Assembly: GCA_910585935.1 (NCBI GenBank)
Contig: CAJUHN010000070.1
Coordinates: 1 to 15,148 of the forward strand
Direction: 5' to 3'
Length of the DNA: 15,148 nucleotides
From: an uncultured Lachnospiraceae bacterium
Lineage (GTDB): Bacteria; Bacillota; Clostridia; Lachnospirales; Lachnospiraceae
Shown: one piece after another, positions 6,546-12,860 of the stretch
Layout: the number at the start of each line of letters is the position of its first letter
How positions within the stretch are numbered: the first letter of the stretch is position 1
Notes under the pieces: generated by a model
What the model was told of the DNA's origin: nothing
What the model saw: only the letters and a program-made list of their open reading frames with translations
The model's database searches: none
Translations under genes and position numbers: made by a program

Positions 6546-8530
6546 AAAAGATTATGCTCTGGCAAAGGGGGCTGTTCTATATTGCCCTTGTCCTGCTCTT
6601 TGGCACGGTCTGGCTTGCCTTATCCGACAACCCTGTAGACATAGCGATGGAGCAGTATAAAAATGAATATGAATGGTATCTGGAAAAGGTAAACGGATAC
6701 TGCACCGATGAATCCTCTCTTTATCTGGAGCAGGAGGCGGGGAGGATTGCGGAAGCGAAGGAGAAGCAGAGCACTCTTTTGGAAAACTACTATGACGGGA
6801 AAATCAGTGAAAGTGAATATAAAAAAGAGAGCCAGGAAATTGAAAAGGTTCTAGAGCATCAAAATGGATTTGAAGTCATCTATCAGCAATATCTCTATAT
6901 CTGCGAAAATGCCGAAAACCGCTGTTTTCTTCAGACAAACGGATGGATGGGGCTTCTTGGCAAAGATACGCTTAATTTCATTCTTTTCCTTGGCATTTTG
7001 CTTTTGGTTACGCCTGTTTTCTGTTCTGAGTATAGCTGCCAGATGGACACTCTGATCCTGACCTCAAGGGAGGGGCGGAAAAGCTCTCTGTATAAGCTGC
7101 TCATTATGATTGTGGTTGTCCTTTTCCTATCGTTAAGCATCTCGCTTATTGAATACGGATTTTACAGGTTCAAGTACGGACTGCCTGATGGGGATTATCC
7201 GATTCAAAGCATTCGTTACTTTGCAGACAGCAGCAAGAGTATATCGTTGTTGGAAGGATATGTATATATAGGATTGCTCCAGATGTTTGGCGGTGTGTTT
7301 CTTACGATACTTTTGATGTTTATTTCTGTTTTGGCAAAAAGGTATGCGATAACCCTGCTTATAGGTGCGGTGTCAGTGATTATTCCCTATATAGGCTTAT
7401 CGAAAACCTGCATTTACCGTCTGCCATTACCGTTACCGTTTCTGCTTGGAACAGACTTTTTTGCAGGGAATATTGTTTTGAGTGATGCTCTGATGGGTGA
7501 TGATAAAATTATTTTTGCGGAGGTTGATACGGCTACGCTATTGACCTTGCTCTTTGTATCCATACTTTTGTGTACTTTAGCTGCTGTCTGGATTTTGCGG
7601 TGCAATTCTAACAGATGGCTAATAAAATCAAGACAAAAGAAGCGTGCGGCGGCTTTCACTGTCATGCTGAGCTTGGCATTGGTAGTGACGGGATGTTCAG
7701 GTCGTGGAAAAATCAAAAGTGCTGTCTATAATTCATCAGCAAACTATGACTGTATGGGATACGAAATCATACGAGATGCAGGAACTTTTGATTATTATCT
7801 TAAAAATACTTCCACGGGAGAAACATATCCTTTAGCATGTTCCCCTATGTTTGGGGTATTTTCTGATGAAGAAGAAGTACGTGCATTCTATGTGTGTCCG
7901 CCATATCTGTATTATACTACATCGGTTATGGAAAGCTATGTCAACCGTGTGGGAAACTATAACAGCAATATAACGAAAGTGTCGGTGATAGAGCTGAATT
8001 TAGATACCTTTGAGGAAAAAACAATTTTTGAACAGATTACAAATTCTGGGCGTTCTCTTTTTGGCATTGACTATGAAATGGGTGATAAATGGAAGTTTCT
8101 GGACTTTCATTACGCTTTTTTCTTAAATAGTGAAAGCATATTTTTTGTTGACAACGATGGCATAACACAAGTAAACCGGTTTAACGGAAAAATTGTAAAG
8201 CTCGATATTCCTACAAACGGAAATATTTCATTCGATGGAGAAAGTATTTTTTACAAAAATGAACAGGAGGTTTTAACAAGATATTATGTTTCTGATAATG
8301 AAACTTACACTTATGAAAATATAGTTGCATATGATTTTTGCATGGATGAGCAGTCAATTTATTATGTTTCTAGGACTGACGGCGGATGTTTGTATTCCTG
8401 CGGCAAGGACGGGAACAACAAAGAATTGATCAGTAATATACCTGCGATGGCAGTTACCTGTGATACGAGTAATATTTATGTATTAGCAAAAGAAAGTGGT
8501 GAGGAAATCGTTTTACCAAAAAGTCATTAA
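6521..8530 (+). CDS. ABC-2 permease fused to a lipoprotein-like propeller domain
   Basis: A 669-residue protein. GGAGG at 6511-6515, five bases before the ATG, makes 6521 the start; it overlaps the previous permease by 25 bases. Residues 1 to about 370 form an ABC-2 permease: first helix, external loop of about 110 residues, then a helix cluster. A basic stretch (KSRQKKR) then precedes a signal-peptide-like helix ending V-V-T-G-C with Cys392. The remaining 278 residues are soluble, with blade motifs (YYVSRTDGGCLYSCGKDG) like DUF5050-type beta-propellers. Positive residues before the helix predict that this domain is outside the cell. If signal peptidase II cuts here, one gene would give a permease and a lipoprotein. 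No stop, new ribosome binding site or usable in-frame start marks a separate gene. No clear terminator follows. Confidence 0.9.
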   Translation: MSGFMYEVKKIMLWQRGLFYIALVLLFGTVWLALSDNPVDIAMEQYKNEYEWYLEKVNGYCTDESSLYLEQEAGRIAEAKEKQSTLLENYYDGKISESEYKKESQEIEKVLEHQNGFEVIYQQYLYICENAENRCFLQTNGWMGLLGKDTLNFILFLGILLLVTPVFCSEYSCQMDTLILTSREGRKSSLYKLLIMIVVVLFLSLSISLIEYGFYRFKYGLPDGDYPIQSIRYFADSSKSISLLEGYVYIGLLQMFGGVFLTILLMFISVLAKRYAITLLIGAVSVIIPYIGLSKTCIYRLPLPLPFLLGTDFFAGNIVLSDALMGDDKIIFAEVDTATLLTLLFVSILLCTLAAVWILRCNSNRWLIKSRQKKRAAAFTVMLSLALVVTGCSGRGKIKSAVYNSSANYDCMGYEIIRDAGTFDYYLKNTSTGETYPLACSPMFGVFSDEEEVRAFYVCPPYLYYTTSVMESYVNRVGNYNSNITKVSVIELNLDTFEEKTIFEQITNSGRSLFGIDYEMGDKWKFLDFHYAFFLNSESIFFVDNDGITQVNRFNGKIVKLDIPTNGNISFDGESIFYKNEQEVLTRYYVSDNETYTYENIVAYDFCMDEQSIYYVSRTDGGCLYSCGKDGNNKELISNIPAMAVTCDTSNIYVLAKESGEEIVLPKSH

Positions 8531-8541
8531 GTCATTCTAGG

Positions 8542-8709
8542 TTGAGGAACAAATGCGGCAATGAACAGGAAACAATACGGAAAGAGGAAAAACTCAGGAA
8601 GAGAAAACGTAAGCGGCTTATGATTGCATATCTACTGAGGGCAATCGTTATACTGATACTAATTATAATGAGGATACTTATGGTTTGCGGATATATGACA
8701 GATTTATAA
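8542..8709 (+). pseudogene. Small charged/transmembrane ORF, possible gene fragment
   Basis: An open frame from TTG at 8542 to TAA at 8707-8709 encodes 55 residues. They form a highly charged N-terminal segment (EEKLRKRKRKR) followed by one hydrophobic helix (AIVILILIIMRILMV) and then an immediate stop. The TTG has no convincing ribosome binding site, and no other in-frame start precedes the basic stretch. This looks like the N-terminal cytoplasmic tail and membrane anchor of a larger exported protein whose body is gone, but it could be a genuine small membrane protein. No family is assigned. Confidence 0.35.
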
Positions 8710-8720
8710 AGGAAGATAGA

Positions 8721-8780
8721 ATGACAACTACTAGGAAATTTTGGCACAGAGAATTGCAGAAGGAATTTTTAATGAAATAA
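8721..8780 (+). other. 19-residue ORF with ribosome binding site, doubtful
   Basis: AAAGGAAG at 8708-8715 precedes an ATG at 8721 and a short frame (MTTTRKFWHRELQKEFLMK) ending in TAA at 8778-8780. It is charged and has no recognisable domain. The good Shine-Dalgarno and position between two other short frames suggest a remnant of a larger gene. A sigma-factor start is one idea that I cannot support further. Confidence 0.25.
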
Positions 8781-8796
8781 AGGGAGGAGAGAATCT

Positions 8797-8958
8797 GTGA
8801 AGAATAATTCAAAAGGAGATAGCGCCAAAATCGAGATAGAACTGTTATTAAGAAAAGCGCTTAGAGTAAAACAGAAACCAAGTCAGCGATTAAATGCTTT
8901 TATTATCCGCCAATGCGAAAAAAGAATGGAGCAAGGGAGTGGATTTGGCTCTGAGTGA
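8797..8958 (+). CDS. 53-residue small protein or gene fragment
   Basis: A GTG start at 8797 sits about six bases after a strong GGGAGGAGA (8782-8790), and the frame ends with TGA at 8956-8958. The product is rich in Lys, Arg and Gln, with a predicted helix around IEIELLLRKALRVKQKPSQR and no membrane segment. The segment KALRVKQKPSQRLNAFII vaguely recalls N-terminal tails of membrane anti-sigma-like proteins in Clostridia, which would make it a truncated remnant. That is a weak impression, not an assignment. No terminator is linked to it on this strand. Confidence 0.4.
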   Translation: MKNNSKGDSAKIEIELLLRKALRVKQKPSQRLNAFIIRQCEKRMEQGSGFGSE

Positions 8959-9036
8959 CGGAAGGATTGTCATGGGAATTAAAGGTGTAGTGGTATACTA
9001 AATTTGTAAAATCTTGTTCGGCATGAATGTCTACAC

Positions 9037-9069
9037 AAAAATAGCACCTAAGATTTTCCTAAGTGCTAT
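9037..9069 (-). terminator. Rho-independent terminator of the SUKH-like gene
   Basis: Read on the minus strand, ATAGCACTTAGG pairs with CTTAGGTGCTAT (12 pairs including two wobbles) around a five-base loop, followed by a T run (bases 9041-9037). It lies about 90 bases past the stop of the minus-strand gene, in the correct orientation. Confidence 0.8.
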
Positions 9070-9157
9070 ATATTCCAATTACAATATATGTAAAAGCAGC
9101 AAACAAGATATTTTCAAATAGCCCTATAACAAAAATACTGGATTTTTCTTTATAGAA

Positions 9158-9934
9158 TTACTCTGCCTTTATAACCATAATTGACGTATCATTTATAACC
9201 ATATAAAAAACCTTTTCTTCTTCATCAAAACAATACCGATAAAAAGAATCTACTGCTCCATAAAAAGTCATATTCTTTTTCATTGCAGATAAATCAATTT
9301 TTTTCTTGGACAACTGCTCTCTTACTTCCTCTTCATTCGCATATTCTTCCTCATAAAACTCCCATCCATTTTCAGTTAACACATCTTGTGCTGTTGTATA
9401 TTCTACGCCAGCAAGAGCATCCAATAATACACACATCAAATATTCAGATAATGTATATGCAATTAATTTCCAATCTGCTAATTCATCTGCCTCATGCAAC
9501 ATATAAACAGGTGGATTTTCTAGAACCAATTCCTTTTCCTTTATACCATAGAATACAACTCCCGCCGCATAATCGCTACCAATCTGTAAATAATTCTCCA
9601 CTAATGCTGACCATTGTTCTTTTGGAATCTTTGAATATGGATAAAAAGCATTTTCTTTGCAAAACTCAGGATCATCAAAATCCTCCCTACAATCTTCAAT
9701 CCCTTCTGCAATATATTGATAAGAAAAATAAGGAAGATCATCACTATCTACCCAAATATCTGCAGTAGATAATAATTCTTCATTCCTTACTAAGCTTAAA
9801 AAATCAAATAATAATTTAGGAAGTTTTAGATGATTATCCTTTTCAAATAATTCTAATTCTTCTTTTGCTATAGGTTCTGTATACCCAAATAGCTTTACAA
9901 CTTCTACTGGTGTCAGATTATATTTTATAGCCAT
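9158..9934 (-). CDS. SMI1/KNR4 (SUKH)-like immunity protein
   Basis: A 258-residue acidic cytoplasmic protein. Near the N terminus, KEELELFEKDNHLKLPKLLFDFL matches the signature opening of SMI1/KNR4 (SUKH) domains (an acidic helix, then LP..L..FL). The internal segment DLPYFSYQY and a C-terminal hydrophobic beta strand also fit. It is longer than a minimal SUKH domain (about 130-160 residues), so the last 80-90 residues may be a second domain. SUKH proteins commonly neutralise nucleases and other toxins of contact-dependent or type VII systems. No toxin gene is adjacent, so this is an orphan immunity gene or guards against neighbours (inference). GGAGGT lies about nine bases before the ATG. 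It has its own promoter and terminator and appears AT-richer than the operon upstream, consistent with transfer. Confidence 0.72.
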   Translation of the reverse strand: MAIKYNLTPVEVVKLFGYTEPIAKEELELFEKDNHLKLPKLLFDFLSLVRNEELLSTADIWVDSDDLPYFSYQYIAEGIEDCREDFDDPEFCKENAFYPYSKIPKEQWSALVENYLQIGSDYAAGVVFYGIKEKELVLENPPVYMLHEADELADWKLIAYTLSEYLMCVLLDALAGVEYTTAQDVLTENGWEFYEEEYANEEEVREQLSKKKIDLSAMKKNMTFYGAVDSFYRYCFDEEEKVFYMVINDTSIMVIKAE

Positions 9935-9978
9935 ACTCCTATTACCTCCATTTTATTTAAATGCCTTCTTTTTGTTTA

Positions 9979-10059
9979 TTAAACGTAACTTTTTCTCCTT
10001 AAATCTCGATTATGCACTCTAACTAACTGCTCAATAAATGGGAGTTGTCTTTTTGTCAT
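9979..10059 (-). other. 26-residue ORF in the SUKH-like gene leader, doubtful
   Basis: On the minus strand an ATG at 10059-10057 opens a 26-residue basic frame (MTKRQLPFIEQLVRVHNR and on) that stops at 9981-9979, 44 bases before the SUKH-like start. It begins almost at the predicted transcription start and has no ribosome binding site, so if translated it would be leaderless. It could be a leader peptide, a remnant of a partner gene, or chance. Confidence 0.2.
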
Positions 10060-10067
10060 TTATAAAA

Positions 10068-10096
10068 ATTTTATCACATAAGTCTTTAGATGTCAT
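10068..10096 (-). promoter_or_regulatory. Promoter of the SUKH-like gene
   Basis: On the minus strand, ATGACA (10096-10091) is separated by 17 bases from TAAAAT (10073-10068), which carries a TG one base upstream (extended -10). The predicted start is near 10061, giving a leader of about 125 bases to the ATG at 9934. The leader contains a short ORF described separately. Confidence 0.55.
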
Positions 10097-10181
10097 CCTT
10101 ATCCTTCATAAATATATATAAAATGAATGTCATAGTTACTTTTGATTAGAAGGTTTTATAAAAAAATTTCCTTCCGTATCT

Positions 10182-10466
10182 TTACCTTTGGTTTTTCGGA
10201 AGTGTCTTTGTAAGGATTAAGGTGTAGACCTCAATAAATCCAACGCAAAGCATACAGGCAATACGGCAAACCGTGTCCAGTAACGAATGATTGACAGCAA
10301 CATCATTCCAAAGATTGCCGGTTGCTAAAATTGTCAATGCCACATAGTAAAGAAATTTGCGAGCAGGTAAAAAAGATTTATAAAGTCCATACCATTTCAG
10401 TAAATCATTATTATATTTTTTGTAAAAATACTTGACAATAGTAATGTGTTCTGATAGACTGAACAT
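10182..10466 (-). CDS. Small membrane protein ORF, start doubtful
   Basis: An open frame of 94 residues with two hydrophobic segments (about residues 38-50 and 66-85) separated by a short polar loop with NLWNDVAVNHS. It is not a family I recognise. The upstream ATG at 10466 has no ribosome binding site, and a consensus minus-strand promoter lies inside the first 20 codons (10410-10438). The true product must therefore start further downstream, for instance at a GTG in YYVAL, or the frame is a remnant. The stop at 10182-10184 has no clear terminator beyond it. Confidence 0.35.
   Translation of the reverse strand: MFSLSEHITIVKYFYKKYNNDLLKWYGLYKSFLPARKFLYYVALTILATGNLWNDVAVNHSLLDTVCRIACMLCVGFIEVYTLILTKTLPKNQR
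10410..10438 (-). promoter_or_regulatory. Minus-strand promoter, near consensus
   Basis: On the minus strand TTGTCA (10438-10433), 17 bases, then a perfect TATAAT (10415-10410). Predicted start is near 10403. Its -35 overlaps the -35 of the divergent plus-strand promoter (TTGACA at 10432-10437), so the two promoters share one site. What it transcribes is unclear; the only candidate is the small membrane ORF. Confidence 0.6.
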
Positions 10467-10476
10467 AGTTCATGTT
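10432..10476 (+). promoter_or_regulatory. Promoter and palindromic operator of the decayed TetR gene
   Basis: TTGACA at 10432-10437, 17 bases, TAGACT at 10455-10460. A perfect palindrome TGAAC-ATA-GTTCA at 10460-10472 overlaps the end of the -10 and the start point, where an autorepressor of the TetR type would bind. A second inverted repeat, AACAT/ATGTT at 10462-10466 and 10472-10476, overlaps it. The site precedes the TetR remnant and the DUF2871-like gene and probably still drives the latter. Confidence 0.55.
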
Positions 10477-10487
10477 GAAGTGATAGA

Positions 10488-10717
10488 ATGAATACAGTTA
10501 TAACATCAAAAGAGGATATATTGAAAACCAGCCGAAAATTGATTCGCAACAAGGATAGTCTAGGATTAGTATCTGTTTTGTTACAGTAACCTATGGGGGT
10601 ATTGGTTGGTTTTATTTACAATTTTTTGATTCTAAAGTTGTAACTGGTGTGTATCACAGTAGAAACTGTAAGATTTTCTATTGTTTTGAGGATAGTGTTG
10701 CGTTAAGGGAGGAATAA
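10488..10717 (+). pseudogene. Decayed TetR/AcrR-family regulator
   Basis: From ATG 10488, the product starts MNTVITSKEDILKTSRKLIR, the usual opening helix of a TetR DNA-binding domain. It meets a stop at 10587-10589 after 33 codons. Beyond the stop, other frames still read GVLVGFIYNF (10597-10626) and DSK (10628-10636), corresponding to the GVSVGSIYNYFDSK recognition-helix region of the family. The last open frame runs to TAA at 10715-10717, three bases before the next gene. Small indels, plus loss of nearly the whole ligand-binding half (about 120 residues), make this a pseudogene. It presumably once repressed itself and the DUF2871-like gene. Confidence 0.6.
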
Positions 10718-10719
10718 TT

Positions 10720-11139
10720 ATGAAGCGCTATATGAATACGGCTCTGCTGTACGCCATTTTTGCGATAGCTGGCGGTGTGTTTTATCGAGAGTTTACCAAA
10801 TTCAACGGTTTTACTGCAAAAACCACTCTTTCAGTTGTCCATACCCATTATTTTTTGTTGGGTATGGTGTTTTTTCTGCTGTTACTTCTGTTGGAAAAGA
10901 GTTTTTCTTTCACAGGTGCGAAAACTAGGCGGGTACTGATTGTCTATCATATCGGTCTGAATTTGACTGCTGTGATGTTTGTTATACGAGGAGTGACCCA
11001 AGTGCTAGTGCCTACGCTTTCCTCTGGTATGAATGCAGCAATATCTGGCATCGCAGGAATAGGACATATTCTGCTAGGCGTCAGCATGGTGATTCTGCTG
11101 GTACAGATCAGGCGTAGTGTATTGGCAATACAGGTATAA
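10720..11139 (+). CDS. DUF2871-like four-helix membrane protein
   Basis: A 139-residue integral membrane protein with four predicted helices, at about residues 7-24, 41-60, 73-95 and 107-128. AAGGGAGG at 10705-10712 places the ATG at 10720. The N-terminal pattern (NTALLYAIFAIAGGVFYREF, then FNGFT and a VVHTH motif opening helix 2) matches what I know of the DUF2871 family, whose function is unknown. Histidines in HTH, YHIG and GHILLG near helix ends are notable as possible metal or heme ligands (inference). It follows the broken TetR regulator and would be co-transcribed with it, so it may now be expressed without repression. Confidence 0.78.
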   Translation: MKRYMNTALLYAIFAIAGGVFYREFTKFNGFTAKTTLSVVHTHYFLLGMVFFLLLLLLEKSFSFTGAKTRRVLIVYHIGLNLTAVMFVIRGVTQVLVPTLSSGMNAAISGIAGIGHILLGVSMVILLVQIRRSVLAIQV

Positions 11140-11496
11140 TTTGAAGTTGCAGGGCTAAAAACTCAAATCATATAACCATGAGGAGAAATATTAGTCAGAT
11201 ATCTCCATATTATCAGAAGAAATCTTGGACATATACTTGCACGTTCCATGAGAATTGATGGAATTAGGGTGAAAATAAGAGAATAAGCAACAGATGCAGC
11301 AGAAAAATTGGTTCACTCAGAATATCATTTATAGTAGATTTAAATACAATATAATTAAGCGTAAAAATCCTCAGATGTATATCTGGGGATTTTTATTAAT
11401 ATGACAAATTCATTGAAAAAACAGCGCAGGATACAAAATCCTTAAGAAAAGTATGTTAACTAATCTTAACAAAATCAAAAAGTGGAAAAAGTAAAT
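11140..11496. other. Intergenic region, no convincing gene
   Basis: Between the DUF2871-like gene and the truncated AraC gene I see only short frames without ribosome binding sites, for example a 26-residue one starting at the ATG near 11178, and the bidirectional terminator listed separately. No promoter with both good boxes was found; a lone TATAAT at 11350-11355 has no -35. Confidence 0.6.
11363..11394. terminator. Bidirectional Rho-independent terminator
   Basis: AAAAATCCTCAGAT (11363-11376), loop GTAT, ATCTGGGGATTTTT (11381-11394): a 14-pair stem with one G-U wobble, ending in runs of A and T on both sides. It can terminate the plus-strand DUF2871-like transcript and the minus-strand AraC transcript, which converge here. 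Confidence 0.87.
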
Positions 11497-11952
11497 TTAT
11501 AATGCCATGGAGCGGTTTTTCTTTTTCCATTCACTGGGGGATTGTTGCATATAATTTTTAAAAGCTCGCGAAAAATGAAATTGATTGCTATAACCAACAA
11601 GCAAGGCAATTTCCCCAATACTTAATTCTGTAGTCCGAAGAAGAGCACAGGATTTGTTGATGCGGTATGCAAGCAAATATTCCTGTGGACTTTTCTGCGT
11701 CATTTTTTTGACAAGCTTGCTGAAATAACTGCGGCTTAATCCAAGAGCGGCAGCAATATCATCGACGGTTATGTTCTCCATATAATGTTCATCAATAAAA
11801 GCGAATGTGGACTGAATATAAAATTCCTGAATGGTATTTTTAGGAGTTTTATGTGCTAAATCAGAGCTTTCAATAAGGGCATTTAAAAACAGATAGGTAT
11901 ATCCCATTGTTTCGGGTATGGGCATATCTGGGTTGTTTACAATATGATTCAA
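11497..11952 (-). pseudogene. AraC-family regulator, C-terminal half only
   Basis: This sequence keeps the two helix-turn-helix motifs of an AraC/XylS regulator: ITVDDIAAALGLSRSYFSKLV for the first and LSIGEIALLVGYSNQFHFSR for the second, followed by the typical F(K)NY..QSPSEWKK ending. Family members controlling sugar genes are about 270-300 residues. Here only about 150 C-terminal residues remain, and the frame runs into a stop at 11964-11962, right where symporter sequence begins on the other strand. The sugar-sensing N-terminal domain and the promoter are missing. The only upstream start-like codon is a TTG with no ribosome binding site. It formerly was most likely the divergent activator of the alpha-galactoside genes. 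Confidence 0.82.
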
Positions 11953-11954
11953 AT

Positions 11955-12833
11955 ATGGATTTTATCGGGCAAGGTGATGCCCAAAAAGGCTATACAGGAT
12001 TTGCATGGATAATTGCGATTGCGTTTATCGTGCTGACAGGTATTACCGTATGTAATGTGAAATCGGCAGATGGAGCAAAGACAGAGAAAAAAGAGAAAAC
12101 TTCTTTTAAGCATATGCTACATATTATTGTAAAGAATGACCAGCTTTTGGTGGCAATTGGCGTTATTTTGATATTTAATATGGCAATGCAGATTATTAAT
12201 TCAGTATCTACGTTTTATTTTATATATGTGACCGGCAGCAAAATGATGTTTTCCGTGTTTACCATGTTTGCAGGTTTTGCCGAGATTGCTGGGTTATTTA
12301 TTTATCCTAAAATGGTACATAAATTCTCAAGAGCTATGGTTTATGTTGCTGCCTGTGTTACACTGGTAGTAGGACTGGTGCTGCTTTGGGTAACGGGATA
12401 TGTTTTACCACAGAATGTGATACTTACTGCGGCAGCAGGGATTCTCGTGAAGTTTGGTTCAGGGCTTCAGGTTGGCTCTGCAACTGTAATATTGGCAGAT
12501 GTGGTAGACTATGGAGAATATAAGTTTGGAACAAGAAATGAATCTGTTACCTTTTCCATTCAGACATTGATGGTCAAGTTTTCTTCCGCAATAGGAGCAC
12601 TTTTAACTGGAGCGGCTTTGGATTTGACAGGATATGTGCCTAATGCAGAACAGAGTGCAGGAACACTTATGGGAATGAGAATTATTATGGTCGTGATTCC
12701 AGTTATATTTACAATCATCAGTTATTTTATCTATAAAAAGTTTTTTAAACTGACAGGGGAATATTATGAACGCATTAAAAATATTCTTACCTTACGCAGA
12801 AATGGAGTAAAGGAAACACCAGAAATAAATTAG
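11955..12833 (+). pseudogene. GPH-family sugar:cation symporter, 5'-truncated
   Basis: About 292 residues of a MelB-like glycoside-pentoside-hexuronide symporter (major facilitator superfamily). The N terminus begins at GQGDAQKGYTGFAW, which in full-length members lies well inside the protein, close to the middle. About six to seven C-terminal helices remain, including the characteristic DVVDYGEYKFGTRNESVTFS segment late in the protein. Members are usually 450-480 residues, so about 170 N-terminal residues with helices 1 to about 5 are missing. The ATG at 11955 has no ribosome binding site and upstream bases belong to the inverted AraC fragment. It cannot form a working transporter. It lies 27 bases ahead of the alpha-galactosidase, whose substrate it presumably imported. 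Confidence 0.85.
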
Positions 12834-12860
12834 ATTTCAAAGCAAACGGAGGTTATTACT

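Noticed and set aside
7614..7700. Separate lipoprotein gene starting inside the second permease gene
   Set aside because: The ATG near 7616 is in a different frame from the lipobox, and no ribosome binding site precedes the in-frame ATG at 7663; the sequence reads as one continuous protein.
9283..9768. 161-codon plus-strand open frame antisense to the SUKH-like gene
   Set aside because: It mirrors an acidic, AT-rich coding sequence, has no ribosome binding site and is full of His/Gln/Leu as expected of antisense reading; the minus-strand gene has promoter, ribosome binding site and terminator.
10021..10056. Terminator-like hairpin before the T run near 10049-10054
   Set aside because: Only four bases pair reliably (AACT/AGTT) with mismatches inside; too weak.
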